Below are positions 1 to 8,998 of a DNA stretch of 64,000 nucleotides, in pieces. The number at the start of each line of letters is the position of its first letter. Position 1 is the first letter of the stretch. The stretch is from [Empedobacter] haloabium (GTDB lineage: Bacteria; Pseudomonadota; Gammaproteobacteria; Burkholderiales; Burkholderiaceae_D). The DNA is taken from assembly GCA_008011715.2 (NCBI GenBank), contig CP136508.1, positions 4,340,001 through 4,404,000 on the forward strand. The letters are read 5' to 3'. The notes under the pieces are model-generated. The model had not been told where the DNA came from. It was given only the letters and a program-made list of their open reading frames with translations, and searched no databases. A program made the translations under genes and the position numbers.

Positions 1-855
1 GATGCGCTGCTTGTCCGGCAGCTTCATCAGCCAGTCGCGCACCAGTTGCGTCATCTCGTGGTGTTCCGCGCGCGCGTCCGGACTGTCGTCGGCGTCGCCG
101 GGCAGCATGTCCATCAGCGACGACTGCGGGTCGTTGTCCAGCGGCGCATCGAGCGAGGTGGCGTGCTCGGACAGCGCCAGGATGTCCTGCACCTCCTCGA
201 CCGGGCGGCCGACCAGTTCGGCGATGTCCTCGGCCGTCGCATCCTTGCCGTTGTGGTGCTGTGCTTCCAGCGCGTATTTGCCGCGCAGGATCTGGTTCAG
301 CTCGCGCACCATGTGCACGGGCAGGCGCACGGTGCGGGCCTGGTTCATGATGGCGCGCTCGATGCTTTGCCTTATCCACCAGGTGGCATAAGTGGAAAAG
401 CGGAAGCCGCGCTCCGGCTCGAACTTGTCGATGGCGCGCATCAGGCCGATATTGCCCTCCTCGATCATGTCGAGCAGGACCACGCCGCGGTTGATGTAGT
501 GCTTGGCGATGGAGACGACGAGCCGCAGGTTGTGCTCGATCATTTTCTGGCGTGCGGCGAAGTCGCCGGCCTTGGCCAGGGTGGCGTAATGCACTTCCTG
601 CTGCGCCGTCAGCAGCGGCCGCGTGCCGATCTGGTTCAGGTAGTGCTGGGTAGTGTCGGTGGACAGCTCGGCGGCCAGCACCTTTTTCAGTTCATCGACG
701 GTTTCCAGCACCGTCGCCGCTTCGGCGACGGTGCCATTGCCGTCGAGCCCGCTATCAAGCCCGCTATCGAGCCCGTCGCCTTCGTCGATCCGCTCCGCCG
801 GATAATCGTCCGGTAGTGAATCTTCTTCCAGATGATCGTGCGGCGAGCTTGTCAT
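1..855 (-). CDS. rpoS: RNA polymerase sigma factor RpoS (3' end outside window)
   Basis: Stationary-phase/general-stress sigma factor that directs core RNA polymerase to stress promoters. Reading from an ATG at 853-855, 285 codons are visible and the frame is open at base 1, so most of region 3 and all of region 4 lie outside. Region 2 is clear: it contains [30 protein letters not shown] and [14 protein letters not shown], the core-binding and -10 recognition helices. The acidic N-terminus carries an in-frame 12-bp repeat ([10 protein letters not shown]), a local oddity of the nonconserved region. It lies 8 bp downstream of nlpD on the same strand, the usual nlpD-rpoS order. In relatives a main rpoS promoter lies inside nlpD; I did not locate it here. 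Confidence 0.96.
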   Translation of the reverse strand, partial: MTSSPHDHLEEDSLPDDYPAERIDEGDGLDSGLDSGLDGNGTVAEAATVLETVDELKKVLAAELSTDTTQHYLNQIGTRPLLTAQQEVHYATLAKAGDFAARQKMIEHNLRLVVSIAKHYINRGVVLLDMIEEGNIGLMRAIDKFEPERGFRFSTYATWWIRQSIERAIMNQARTVRLPVHMVRELNQILRGKYALEAQHHNGKDATAEDIAELVGRPVEEVQDILALSEHATSLDAPLDNDPQSSLMDMLPGDADDSPDARAEHHEMTQLVRDWLMKLPDKQRI

Positions 856-863
856 GGCGGTCC

Positions 864-1787
864 CTAGCGGTTGGGCAGGAATTTCGACGGATCCACCGGC
901 TTGCCCTGCTGCCTTATCTCGAAGTGCAGCTTGACCGTGTCCGAATCGGAATCCCCCATCTCGGCGATGGCCTGGCCGCGGTTGACCGTCTGGCCTTCCT
1001 TGACGAGGATGGACCGGTTGTGGGCATATGCGGACAGCAGGCCGTTACTGTGCTTCACGATGACGAGATTACCATAACCGCGAATGCCGCTGCCGGCATA
1101 CATCACCTTCCCTGCACCTGCCGCAAGCACCTGCTGGCCGGGCCGGCCGGCGATGTCGATGCCCTTGTTCTTGCCTTCGTCGAAACCGGCGATGACCTTG
1201 CCGTCCGAAGGCCAGGTCCAGCTGACTTCGCGATCCTCGGCGCTGAGCGCCGGTGCCGCCGGCGCCGACGGCTTGATGCTGGCGACCTGCGTCGGCTTCG
1301 TCGCCGGCGCATCCGGCTTGCCGTCGCCGTCCTTGTCGACCTTCTGCAGGTCGACCAGGGCGCCTTCCGTGTACGGCTTCTTGTCGGCTTTCGGTTCCGT
1401 CTTCTTCGGCGGCGCTGGCGTCGTGACCTTGGTCTCCGGCGGCATCACGACGGCGGCGGTACGCACGCCCGGCGCATCCTCCGGCGGCGCCACGCGCAGC
1501 ACCTGGTCGACCTTGATGTCGTTCGGGTTCGCCAGGTTGTTCCAGGCCACCAGGTCACGGTAGTTCTGGCCGTGATCGAGCGCGATGCGCAGCAGCGTGT
1601 CGCCCTTGCGCACGGTGTAGTAGCCGTCACGGTCCTTCTGGTCCTGGACGGGCGCTGCGGGCGGTGCCGGGGTATGGCGCACGATGGGACGCTCGATCAC
1701 GGGTGCCTGGTTCGGCGGGGAAGTACAGGCGCTCAGCACCGCGAGCGGCAGTAACATCAACAGGGAACTTTTTTTCGTCATACTCAT
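864..1787 (-). CDS. nlpD: NlpD-like lipoprotein: LysM plus degenerate M23 domain
   Basis: Outer-membrane lipoprotein of 307 aa that in this family activates septal amidases (AmiC type) during cell separation. It has a lipoprotein signal ending in the lipobox LSAC (about residue 20), a LysM peptidoglycan-binding domain ([18 protein letters not shown]) and a C-terminal M23/LytM domain. Catalytic residues are replaced: HxGxD reads NKGID and the late HxH reads KLH. This predicts a non-enzymatic activator, as known for E. coli NlpD. The ATG at 1787 is chosen for the AGAAG element just upstream; an ATG 6 bp downstream is possible. It follows pcm after a 357-bp gap and precedes rpoS. Confidence 0.93.
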   Translation of the reverse strand: MSMTKKSSLLMLLPLAVLSACTSPPNQAPVIERPIVRHTPAPPAAPVQDQKDRDGYYTVRKGDTLLRIALDHGQNYRDLVAWNNLANPNDIKVDQVLRVAPPEDAPGVRTAAVVMPPETKVTTPAPPKKTEPKADKKPYTEGALVDLQKVDKDGDGKPDAPATKPTQVASIKPSAPAAPALSAEDREVSWTWPSDGKVIAGFDEGKNKGIDIAGRPGQQVLAAGAGKVMYAGSGIRGYGNLVIVKHSNGLLSAYAHNRSILVKEGQTVNRGQAIAEMGDSDSDTVKLHFEIRQQGKPVDPSKFLPNR

Positions 1788-2144
1788 CTGATCTTCTAAT
1801 AGTTCATTCTCTACCCCGCCGGACCGCAGCCCGGCAGGCTTGTGGGCAGGCATGTACGCACGTATGTGACCCTGCCCGGGACCGGTGCTGATCCCAGGCG
1901 TACGCAAATTCGTTCGAGGCCCATCGTCGCGGGCCATTGCACGCGACCGGCTTGCCGCAACCGTCATGGCGCGCGTTCCCGCAGCTGCAAGGGCGAAGTA
2001 TAAGCCGTGTCCAGCCCGCGCGGGCGCCTGCCCGCATGGCCAGCTGGCCGTCTCCACCGGTAACGCTGCCGCAACGGTTGCCGATGACGCAGCGCCGGAC
2101 CGTTACATTTTTTACATTCGCGGGAGGTACGCCGCGGCGCCGTG
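1788..2144. other. Intergenic region between pcm and nlpD
   Basis: This 357-bp stretch has no convincing gene. It forms the leader of nlpD on the minus strand and contains the hairpin at 1844-1877. Short open frames here lack a ribosome binding site and recognisable products. Confidence 0.6.
1844..1877 (-). promoter_or_regulatory. Long hairpin in the nlpD leader
   Basis: GGGCAGG (1844-1850) pairs with CCTGCCC (1871-1877). Inside, CATGTACG pairs with CGTATGTG if G-U wobbles are allowed, giving a nearly continuous stem of about 15 bp. It sits about 57 bp upstream of the nlpD start on the transcribed strand. No T-tract follows, so a simple intrinsic terminator is unlikely; an RNA leader structure or a decayed terminator of pcm are alternatives. 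Confidence 0.45.
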
Positions 2145-3005
2145 CTAGACGGTACCCGGGCGCAGTGGCACGAAATGGCAGCCTTCCAGCGTCTGGCGCG
2201 TCCACTCGGTCTTGCCGACCCGGGTCATCAGCTCCAGGTGCTGGGTACGGTCGCCAATCGGCGCGACCAGCCGGCCCCCGATGGCCAGTTGCTCGAGCAG
2301 CGCCTGCGGTACCTGCAGGCCGGCTGCCGCGAGGATGATGCCGTCGAACGGCGCGACCTGGGGCAACCCAAGCATACCATCTCCGTAATGCAGGCGCAGG
2401 TTCGGCACCCGCAATGGCCGCAGGTTGGCCTTGGCCAGCTCGTGCAGCGGCTTGATGCGCTCGATCGAATAGACTTCCTGCGCGATGCAGGACAGCACGG
2501 CCGCCTGGTAGCCGCAGCCGGTGCCGATCTCCAGCACCCGCGTCAATTGCGCGCCGTTGCGCATCACCTCGAGCATGCGCGCCACGATGTACGGCTGCGA
2601 AATCGTCTGCTGGTGGCCGATCGGCAGCGAGGCGTCGATATAGGCCTGGGCCGCCAGTCCTTCGTCCATGAACATGTGCCGCGGCACGGTGTCGAGAGCG
2701 GCCAGCACGACCGGGTCGTGCACGCCCTGCTTTGCCACCCGCGTCACCATGGCCCGGCGAACGGCGTCCGAAACCAGGGCATACTGGCGCGGCGGCGCGA
2801 CCCGTTCCGGCAGCGGCGCGCGCAGCGGCACGCTGGCCGGCTGCGCCTTGCGCGCCTGCTGCGCGGCGCCGTGCGCGGCATTGTGCGCCGCGTTCCGCGT
2901 CGCCGTCTGCGGCGTCGCCACCGGCGAGAACACCGGCTGCTTTTTCTGCGCCTTGTCCGTCACGGACGACAGCGGCAAGGGGAAGGAACGGGGCTTGTCG
3001 CTCAT
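2145..3005 (-). CDS. pcm: Protein-L-isoaspartate O-methyltransferase
   Basis: Cytosolic SAM-dependent repair enzyme that methylates L-isoaspartyl residues in aged proteins. The 286-aa product has the SAM-binding motif [16 protein letters not shown] and the family signature around [16 protein letters not shown]. It is longer than the E. coli enzyme (208 aa) because of a low-complexity Ala/Arg/Pro-rich N-terminus of roughly 75 residues. The start is supported by an ATGA overlap with the surE stop (3002-3005), indicating translational coupling. The surE-pcm-nlpD-rpoS order is conserved widely in beta- and gammaproteobacteria. Confidence 0.95.
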   Translation of the reverse strand: MSDKPRSFPLPLSSVTDKAQKKQPVFSPVATPQTATRNAAHNAAHGAAQQARKAQPASVPLRAPLPERVAPPRQYALVSDAVRRAMVTRVAKQGVHDPVVLAALDTVPRHMFMDEGLAAQAYIDASLPIGHQQTISQPYIVARMLEVMRNGAQLTRVLEIGTGCGYQAAVLSCIAQEVYSIERIKPLHELAKANLRPLRVPNLRLHYGDGMLGLPQVAPFDGIILAAAGLQVPQALLEQLAIGGRLVAPIGDRTQHLELMTRVGKTEWTRQTLEGCHFVPLRPGTV

Positions 3006-3739
3006 CCGAGGGCCTTTGCCAGGAGGTCGAGTTGCATCTTGTGGGTCAGGTCGATCTGCAGCGGCGTCATCGAGATCCGGCCCTGGGCCACGGCATGGAA
3101 ATCGGTGCCCTCGCCCGCATCCTTGCAGGCGCCCGGCGGGCCGATCCAGTAGATCTCGCGGCCGCGCGGATCGAGCGCCTTGATGACGGGTTCGGCCTGG
3201 TGGCGCCGGCCCAGCCGGGTCGCCAGCGGCTGCCCCAGCGCGTCGTACGGCAGGTTGGGGATGTTCACGTTCAGCAGATACGGCTTCTGCAGGGCGTCGG
3301 CATAGCGCTGCACGATATCGCGCGCCGCCTTCGCGGCGGCGTCGACGTGGCTCCAGCCGTAACTGCCCTGGGAAAAGGCGATGGCGGGAATACCGAACAG
3401 ATAACCTTCGGTGGCGGCCGCCACGGTACCCGAGTACAGCGTGTCGTCGCCCATATTGGGCCCGTGGTTGATGCCGGAGACGACCAGGTCGGGCGGTTCC
3501 GTCAACAGCCCCGTCAGCGCGATGTGCACGCAGTCGGTCGGCGTGCCGTTGACAAAATAAAAACCGTTGGCCGCCTGCTGCATCGACAGCGGCCGGTCCA
3601 GCGACAGCGAGTTGGAAGCGCCCGAGCGGTTGCTGTCGGGCGCCACCACGACAATATCGGCGATCTGGCTGAGCGCGTCGGCCAGCGCGTTGATGCCCGG
3701 CGCAAGGTAGCCGTCGTCGTTACTGATCAGGATTTTCAT
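3002..3739 (-). CDS. surE: 5'/3'-nucleotidase SurE
   Basis: Metal-dependent nucleoside monophosphate phosphatase (survival protein SurE), 245 aa, normal length. It opens with [16 protein letters not shown], whose NDD holds the metal-binding aspartates, followed by [14 protein letters not shown] and the typical [20 protein letters not shown]. The ATG at 3739 is the only start matching the conserved family N-terminus. It overlaps pcm by 4 bp. The KGGVGR-variant ATPase gene ends 95 bp upstream on the same strand, so read-through from that module is possible. Confidence 0.97.
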   Translation of the reverse strand: MKILISNDDGYLAPGINALADALSQIADIVVVAPDSNRSGASNSLSLDRPLSMQQAANGFYFVNGTPTDCVHIALTGLLTEPPDLVVSGINHGPNMGDDTLYSGTVAAATEGYLFGIPAIAFSQGSYGWSHVDAAAKAARDIVQRYADALQKPYLLNVNIPNLPYDALGQPLATRLGRRHQAEPVIKALDPRGREIYWIGPPGACKDAGEGTDFHAVAQGRISMTPLQIDLTHKMQLDLLAKALG

Positions 3740-3834
3740 ACGAAGAATTTTACCTGAAGCAACGACGCGCCAGCGCATGCGTGCCCGCGTGCGTGCCAAA
3801 AAAAGTGGCGCAGGTGGCGCTGGGTACACGCGCC

Positions 3835-5634
3835 TCAGCGCATGCCGATGCGCGTTTCCGACAGTTCGCCGTCGTCCGCCAGCTCGCCTTGCTCGTCCAG
3901 GCGGGGCGGGTGCGCGGCACGGTAGGCGGCGCGCGGCTGCTCCACGCCGACGATCTGGTGGCAGCCGTGGTGGCTTTCGCGCACGGCCCGGCCGCCGTCC
4001 TTCAGGCGGGTGCGCGCCTGCGCCAGCGCCTTGCGGGTGCGCACGGTGTCGGCATGTTCGGCGCCCAGCAGGCGGGTACGCAGTGTCATGACCCGCTCCA
4101 GCAGCGTGCCGGCCTGTTCCAACTCCTCCGCGTGAACCAGGATGTCGGCCCGCACGGCCAGGCTGTCCACCGTCGCAAGGTGCTCGCCGCCCAGCAGCCG
4201 CTCGTGCGAATCGATGACGGCATCCTGCAGCGCCAGCGCCTCGGGGAACTGGCCCAGCTGGGCCAGCGTGGCCGCCAGCGCCGTCGAGGCCTCCAGGGTC
4301 GCCGCCGCGCCCGCGCCCTGCATCCGTTCGCGCGCCTCCAGCACCGCTTCCTGCTGCAGCCGCGCTTCCTCGAACTTGCCCTGCTCGTACAGCACCTCGG
4401 CCAGCACGGCCTTGCTGGCCAGCGTATCGCCATGCTCGTCGCCCAGCATCAGCACGTGCAGCGCCAGGCTTTCCTCGGCACAGGCGGCCGCCCGTTCCAG
4501 CTGGCCCTCGCGCCGGTACAGCGCCGCTAGGCGCGCGAGGTCGCGCGCCAGCGGCAGCGCCACGCCGCGCCCGCCGCCCTGCTCCATCGCGGCGCGTCCT
4601 TGCTGTACCGCCGTCACGAGCGGAATCTCGGCGCGCGACTGCCACGGGCAATAGCCGCCCTCGAACCAGGCCAGGAACGCCTCGAACGCGCGCGTGACGG
4701 AAAAACGGTCGCCGTCCTCCTGTCGGCCGGCCGGCAGGTGCTCGCCGGCCGACAGGCCGCGCGACTGCTGCACCTGCACCTCGTCGAAATAGCTTTCCAG
4801 CGACATGCGCGCGTGGCCATAGGCCTGCGCCAGCAGCCGCTCGAACAGCGGCTGGTAGCCGGGCACGCCGCGCTGGACGTCGCCGCGCCGCCACAATGCG
4901 CGCTGGGCCGGATCGTCCATTTCGATGCGCGACGGCAGCGGATAGATCAGCAGCGGACGCTGCTCGTCCTCATGGCTGCGGCGCCAGGCCGTGGCGCGCT
5001 GGACCAGCGCGTCCAGCCCCTCCAGATGCTGCCGGTTCGGGGTAAACACCAGCACCAGCTTGGTGGGCAGCAGCGTCGTGCAGATGCCCGCGCTGTCGTT
5101 GCGACCGGCACGCGAGTCCACCAGCACGTGACGGAACCGGCGCGCCAGGTTGGCCGCGAACACGCGGAACAACGCGGGGCAGGCGGCAAACAGCGCCTCC
5201 CAGTCCAGCCGCGCCAGCCGCTCCGCGTGGCTTGCGTCGAGCCGGCCCGCGCGCAGCAGATACAGTGGGCGGCTGTGGTCCGCCCGCACGACATACTGCT
5301 CCCAGCCGACGGCGTCGAGCACGGCCTGCGCCAGGTCCGCGTCGTCGCGCGCGCCCGGCAGCCGGCTGCGCCGCAACAGCTGGTCGCGGCATGCCTCGAA
5401 CAACTCCAGCACGCCCGGCCCTTCACCGCCGGTCCGGAAGTAGTGGTGCAGGCCGGGCGCTTCCAGGTCCCAGTCGACCATCAGGGTGGGCACCGTCGCA
5501 TTGTCGCGGCGCGCCAGCAGGACGGCCAGGTTGGCGAGGGCCATCGTGCGCCCCGCGCCGCCCTTGTGCGAATGGAAGGTGACCACTTCTCCGGGTTCGT
5601 CGAGCGGTGGCAGAGACAAGCGATGCGTTTCCAT
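3835..5634 (-). CDS. KGGVGR-variant P-loop ATPase with C-terminal TPRs
   Basis: The 599-aa protein has two parts. An N-terminal MinD/ParA-like P-loop domain carries the deviant Walker A KGGAGRT (about residues 24-30), then [11 protein letters not shown] and [11 protein letters not shown] followed by [19 protein letters not shown]. This pattern is typical of KGGVGR-variant ATPases, including the FxsT-type proteins of actinobacterial FxSxx-COOH loci. The C-terminal half has kinesin-light-chain-like TPRs (recurrent A..L...A..LGE/Q units). ATG 5634 has AAGG 7 bp upstream; a TTG at 5664 is a weaker alternative. It lies 67 bp after the TIR gene. I infer a sensor/regulator partner of the TIR protein. 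No FxSxx peptide or radical-SAM gene is adjacent. Substrate and function are unknown. Confidence 0.88.
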   Translation of the reverse strand: METHRLSLPPLDEPGEVVTFHSHKGGAGRTMALANLAVLLARRDNATVPTLMVDWDLEAPGLHHYFRTGGEGPGVLELFEACRDQLLRRSRLPGARDDADLAQAVLDAVGWEQYVVRADHSRPLYLLRAGRLDASHAERLARLDWEALFAACPALFRVFAANLARRFRHVLVDSRAGRNDSAGICTTLLPTKLVLVFTPNRQHLEGLDALVQRATAWRRSHEDEQRPLLIYPLPSRIEMDDPAQRALWRRGDVQRGVPGYQPLFERLLAQAYGHARMSLESYFDEVQVQQSRGLSAGEHLPAGRQEDGDRFSVTRAFEAFLAWFEGGYCPWQSRAEIPLVTAVQQGRAAMEQGGGRGVALPLARDLARLAALYRREGQLERAAACAEESLALHVLMLGDEHGDTLASKAVLAEVLYEQGKFEEARLQQEAVLEARERMQGAGAAATLEASTALAATLAQLGQFPEALALQDAVIDSHERLLGGEHLATVDSLAVRADILVHAEELEQAGTLLERVMTLRTRLLGAEHADTVRTRKALAQARTRLKDGGRAVRESHHGCHQIVGVEQPRAAYRAAHPPRLDEQGELADDGELSETRIGMR

Positions 5635-5701
5635 GGCGGACCTTTTCAATGAGCGGATAAGCAAAATGGCGGAACTGAGCCGTTGCGCGGCGCGCGGCGG
5701 A

Positions 5702-6304
5702 TCAGCGCGGGAAACTGGGCGGCGGGGTCGGACGCCATGGCGGCGGGATGGGCGGCAACTCGAAGCTGGCGCAATCGTGTCCGGCCGGGATGCAGTACTT
5801 CAGGTAGTGATAATGGGCGACGATGCGCTGGACGATCTTGTCGATGTCCGGCAGAAAATCGGGATTGGTCTTCAAATCGCCCGTCGCCAGCGTGTAGCGC
5901 GAGAAATCCACGTACATGCCGTCCGAGATCTGCGCCGGCAGGCTGAGCGGGTGCCGGGTCATGATGACGGGGATGATCAGGTGGCTGGGCAGCGTGTACC
6001 AGTTGCGCCGTTCCGCCTCGATCAGCTGCATCGCGGCGAACTCGCGGCGGGTATAGGCATGCGCTTCGTACTTGGGCGTGTAGATCACGATCATGCAGAC
6101 GCTTTCGCACAGCGCCAGCGCGATCTTGCGATCGATATCGTCGCCGCCGCCCAGCTGCTCGCTGTCGACGAACAGTTCCTTTTCGGTGTCGAAGTGCGGC
6201 TCCAGGTAGCAGCGCAGCGCATCGATCAGGTCGTTCTTGAACTTGCTCATGTACGCATGCTGGCCGTGCGCATAGCTGAAGAAACAGCCGTAGCGGATCG
6301 TCAT
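5702..6304 (-). CDS. TIR-domain protein
   Basis: The 200-aa protein is mostly one TIR-like domain. Box 1 is YGCFFSYAHGQHAYMSKF; the middle holds LFVDSEQLGGGDDIDRKI and ALCESVCMIVIYTP; then YTRREFAAM places a glutamate where catalytic TIR NADases have theirs. The C-terminus is Pro-rich (PPIPPPWRPTPPPSFPR). The ATG at 6304 is fixed by AGGAGG about 8 bp upstream. It is the first gene of a two-gene unit with the ATPase/TPR gene. TIR proteins of this type occur as FxsC next to KGGVGR ATPases; others act as NAD+-consuming effectors in phage defence. Whether this one is an enzyme or a scaffold cannot be told from sequence. Confidence 0.87.
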   Translation of the reverse strand: MTIRYGCFFSYAHGQHAYMSKFKNDLIDALRCYLEPHFDTEKELFVDSEQLGGGDDIDRKIALALCESVCMIVIYTPKYEAHAYTRREFAAMQLIEAERRNWYTLPSHLIIPVIMTRHPLSLPAQISDGMYVDFSRYTLATGDLKTNPDFLPDIDKIVQRIVAHYHYLKYCIPAGHDCASFELPPIPPPWRPTPPPSFPR

Positions 6305-6365
6305 CTCGTCCCCTCCTGTTTCTCCCCGTATGATTTTGGCAACGTCCGATGCCAACTGTAGCAAC

Positions 6366-6413
6366 CCGGCCGCAGGCCGGCTTTGCGCTGGCGCAAAGCC
6401 CGACTGCGCAGTC
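6366..6413. repeat. Three abutting palindromes upstream of the TIR gene
   Basis: CCGGCC-GCA-GGCCGG (6366-6380), GCTTTGCGC-TG-GCGCAAAGC (6380-6399) and the perfect palindrome GACTGCGCAGTC (6402-6413) follow one another. They lie 62-110 bp upstream of the TIR start, between it and the helicase stop. They could form stacked hairpins in a leader RNA, block read-through from the helicase gene, or be a REP-like element. Confidence 0.6.
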
Positions 6414-6444
6414 AACGACCGGTGGGGAAAAGACGGGCGAATGT

Positions 6445-6482
6445 TTTCTGGAAAATAGGGTCTGTCCCCATTTTCCAGGAAA
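6445..6482. repeat. GGGTCTGTCCC-family palindromic repeat
   Basis: The arms TTTCTGGAAAATAGGG (6445-6460) and CCCCATTTTCCAGGAAA (6466-6482) flank TCTGT. It belongs to the repeat family seen also near 14.6, 19.2, 24.5, 36.8, 38.3 and (divergent) 41.3 kb. It lies 35 bp after the helicase stop and could act as a terminator in both directions. Confidence 0.7.
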
Positions 6483-6516
6483 GCTTGCCTTGGGACGGGG
6501 GGCTGCCCCGGTTTTG

Positions 6517-8583
6517 TCAGGCGCGCTTGCCGGCGCCGGTGCGGAAGAATTCGATGACTTCGGCCTGTTCGCGCGTGCGCTTGAACGGCGGCAGGCTTTG
6601 CCAGATGCGGCGGCCATATGGCTTGCTGATCACGCGCGGGTCGCACAGCATCAGCACGCCGCGGTCGCCTTCGTCGCGGATCAGGCGGCCGGCGCCCTGC
6701 TTCAGGTTGATGATCGCCTCGGGCAGCGTGTGGTGGACGAAACCGTTCATGCCCTTCTTTTCCATCACTTCGATGCGCGCGGCCAACACCGGATCGTCCG
6801 GCGGCGCGAACGGCAGCTTGTCGATGATGACGAGCGACAGCGCATCACCGCGCACGTCGACGCCTTCCCAGAAGCTCTGGCTGCCGATCAGCACGCCGTT
6901 GCCGGCCTTGCGGAACTGGTCCAGCAGCTCGGTGCGGCCACGGTCGCCCTGGACGAACAGGGGAAACTTCAGGCCGCGCTTGTCGAATTCGTCGCGCAGC
7001 CGTTCCGCCGCCCGCTTCACTGCGCGCAAGGTGGTACACAGCAGGAAGGTGCGGCCGCCCGCCGCCTCGATGACGGGCAGCGCCAGGTCCAGCACCGCGT
7101 CCGTATAGCCCATCGAATTCGGGTCGGGCAGCCCTTGTGGCACGTACAGGATGCCCTGCTCGCCGTAGTTGAACGGGCTGGGCCAGGACATGGCCGGCTC
7201 GTCGTACAGCCCCAGCTGGTGGGCGAAATGCTTGAAGTCGTTCTTTACCGCCAGGGTGGCCGACGTGAAGATCCAGCTGCGCGGCACGCCCTCGCGCTGG
7301 TTGTTGAAGATCTGCGCGATCGACAGCGGCGTCTTGTGCAGTTGCAGCGAGCTGGCGAACGCCTCGACCCAGTACACGGCTTCCTGTCCGGCCGGCACCT
7401 TGGCCTTCGGGTCGTACTGCCAGTCCTTGAACTTCTGCGCCAGCTCCACGCCGCGCACGCGGCACTGCTCCAGCGTCTCGGCCCGTTCGGCCTGGCCTTC
7501 CAGCACCTCCAGCATGCCGTCCAGCTCTTCCTTCAGCTTGGCCAGCGCGGGGAAGAAGTCGGAGGACGGCGCGATCTGCGGCAGCGACAGCCGCACGATG
7601 TCCTGCGGGAAGGTCAGGCGCAGGTCGCGCGCGGCCTTTTCCACCACCGAGACGACCGCGCCCCAGTTGGCGCCGTCGCGGGCATGCGCCAGGCCCTCGG
7701 CCAGCACGTCGCGGCACAGTTCCAGCACCTGCGCCGTCGATACGCTCTCGCCGAAGAACAGGGTCGCGGTGTCGGGCAGCTGGTGCGCCTCGTCGAAGAT
7801 GATGGTGTTGGCGGACGGCAGCAGCTCGGCCACGCCGGTATCCTTCAGCGCCACGTCGGCAAAGAACAGGTGGTGGTTGACGACGACCACGTCGGCCTGC
7901 TGCGCCTCGCGCCGCGCCTTCATGACGAAGCAGTCCTCATAATACTGGCATTCCTGGCCGACGCAATTCTCGCGCGTCGACGTCACCAGGTTCCATACCG
8001 GGGCATTCTCGGGCACGCGCGCCAGCTCGGCCTTGTCGCCCGTCTGCGTCATCTTCAGGAAGCGCGAAATCTCGCGCAGGTAGCCGACGTCCTCGCGCGA
8101 CGTCATGCGGCCGTTCGCCAGCGTGCGTTCCAGGTGGTAGTGGCACAGGTAGTTGGCGCGGCCCTTCAGCAGCGCCACCGAGACGGGCGCCTGCAGCGCC
8201 TTGCGCACGGTCGGGATGTCGCGCGAAAACAGCTGGTCCTGCAGGTTCTTGGTACCGGTCGAGACGATGGTCTTGCCGCCCCACAGCAGCGCGGGGACCA
8301 GGTAGGCGAACGTCTTGCCCGTGCCCGTGCCGGCCTCGGCAATCAGGGTCTGCTGCTCGGCGATCGCATGGGCGATGGCCTTGGCCATCTCGGTTTGCGA
8401 TTTGCGCGGGCGAAAACCGCCCACCGCCGGCCCCAGCGGGCCGCCGGTGCCGAACAGGCGCTCGACTTCGGCATCGTGCTTGCCGACGATCGCGGCCATG
8501 GTGTCGGCAGCAGCGGAGGCAGAAGCGGCGGCGGCTCCGCTGCCCGGTACGGGCGCGGCAGGCGTCTGGTCTTGGTCGGTCAA
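6517..8583 (-). CDS. DinG/YoaA-type Fe-S DNA helicase
   Basis: XPD-like superfamily 2 5'-3' DNA helicase, 688 aa. It has Walker A AEAGTGTGKTFAYL, the DEAH box IIFDEAHQLPD and motif VI QGAGRLIRDEGDRG. Four cysteines, in LCHYHLERT and NCVGQECQYYEDCF, should hold the 4Fe-4S cluster. Wording around the P-loop resembles YoaA more than E. coli DinG, so I give no symbol. Role: unwinding of damaged or R-loop DNA in repair. The start is uncertain: TTG 8583 (MTDQDQTPAAP) keeps most of the N-terminus, while ATG 8499 is the alternative; neither has a strong ribosome binding site. It follows the DUF465 gene by 50 bp. Confidence 0.93.
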   Translation of the reverse strand: MTDQDQTPAAPVPGSGAAAASASAAADTMAAIVGKHDAEVERLFGTGGPLGPAVGGFRPRKSQTEMAKAIAHAIAEQQTLIAEAGTGTGKTFAYLVPALLWGGKTIVSTGTKNLQDQLFSRDIPTVRKALQAPVSVALLKGRANYLCHYHLERTLANGRMTSREDVGYLREISRFLKMTQTGDKAELARVPENAPVWNLVTSTRENCVGQECQYYEDCFVMKARREAQQADVVVVNHHLFFADVALKDTGVAELLPSANTIIFDEAHQLPDTATLFFGESVSTAQVLELCRDVLAEGLAHARDGANWGAVVSVVEKAARDLRLTFPQDIVRLSLPQIAPSSDFFPALAKLKEELDGMLEVLEGQAERAETLEQCRVRGVELAQKFKDWQYDPKAKVPAGQEAVYWVEAFASSLQLHKTPLSIAQIFNNQREGVPRSWIFTSATLAVKNDFKHFAHQLGLYDEPAMSWPSPFNYGEQGILYVPQGLPDPNSMGYTDAVLDLALPVIEAAGGRTFLLCTTLRAVKRAAERLRDEFDKRGLKFPLFVQGDRGRTELLDQFRKAGNGVLIGSQSFWEGVDVRGDALSLVIIDKLPFAPPDDPVLAARIEVMEKKGMNGFVHHTLPEAIINLKQGAGRLIRDEGDRGVLMLCDPRVISKPYGRRIWQSLPPFKRTREQAEVIEFFRTGAGKRA

Positions 8584-8633
8584 AATAATCCAGCGAGGGT
8601 AAGCTCGGCCGCGTGGGCCGGTTGACGGCAGGT

Positions 8634-8834
8634 TTATGCCGGTACGTCGGGCACCAGCTGCATCTTCAGCAGCGTGATGTAATCTTTCAGTTGCAGTTTG
8701 CGTTTCTTCAAGCGGCGCAGCTGCAACTGGTCGTGGTGGCCGTCCAGCGTCAGCATTTCGATCACGGCGTCGAGGTCGCGGTGTTCCACGTCCAGTTCGA
8801 TGATGCGCCGCCGGATCTCGTCTTCGTTTTTCAT
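8634..8834 (-). CDS. DUF465 (YdcH-like) small protein
   Basis: This 66-aa, highly charged, mostly helical protein has the DUF465 pattern: IIELDVEHRDLDAVIEML, then LQLRRLKKRKLQLKDYI near the C-terminus. Family members are small coiled-coil hairpins, probably cytosolic, without a proven function. It lies directly upstream of the helicase on the same strand and is likely co-transcribed. Confidence 0.85.
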   Translation of the reverse strand: MKNEDEIRRRIIELDVEHRDLDAVIEMLTLDGHHDQLQLRRLKKRKLQLKDYITLLKMQLVPDVPA

Positions 8835-8998
8835 GGGGATACGCTACCGTAAAAACGCCCGCGCCGCAGCGCCATCGTGAGCCAATATTTTCAGCCAAGC
8901 AACAATCTATGCTGCAACAATTCGGGCTTGCAACAAAACTGCTAACCGGTGCATAGTTTAACCCAGGTAACGATGAGAAAGAAGCCACCGGCATTTTT

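Noticed and set aside
742..777. 12-bp repeat near the rpoS start as a phase-variation tract
   Set aside because: The unit is a multiple of three, so slippage would not shift the frame; it only lengthens a nonconserved acidic segment.
5635..5664. Upstream TTG start for the ATPase/TPR gene
   Set aside because: The ATG at 5634 has AAGG at good spacing and the family N-terminus begins just after it.
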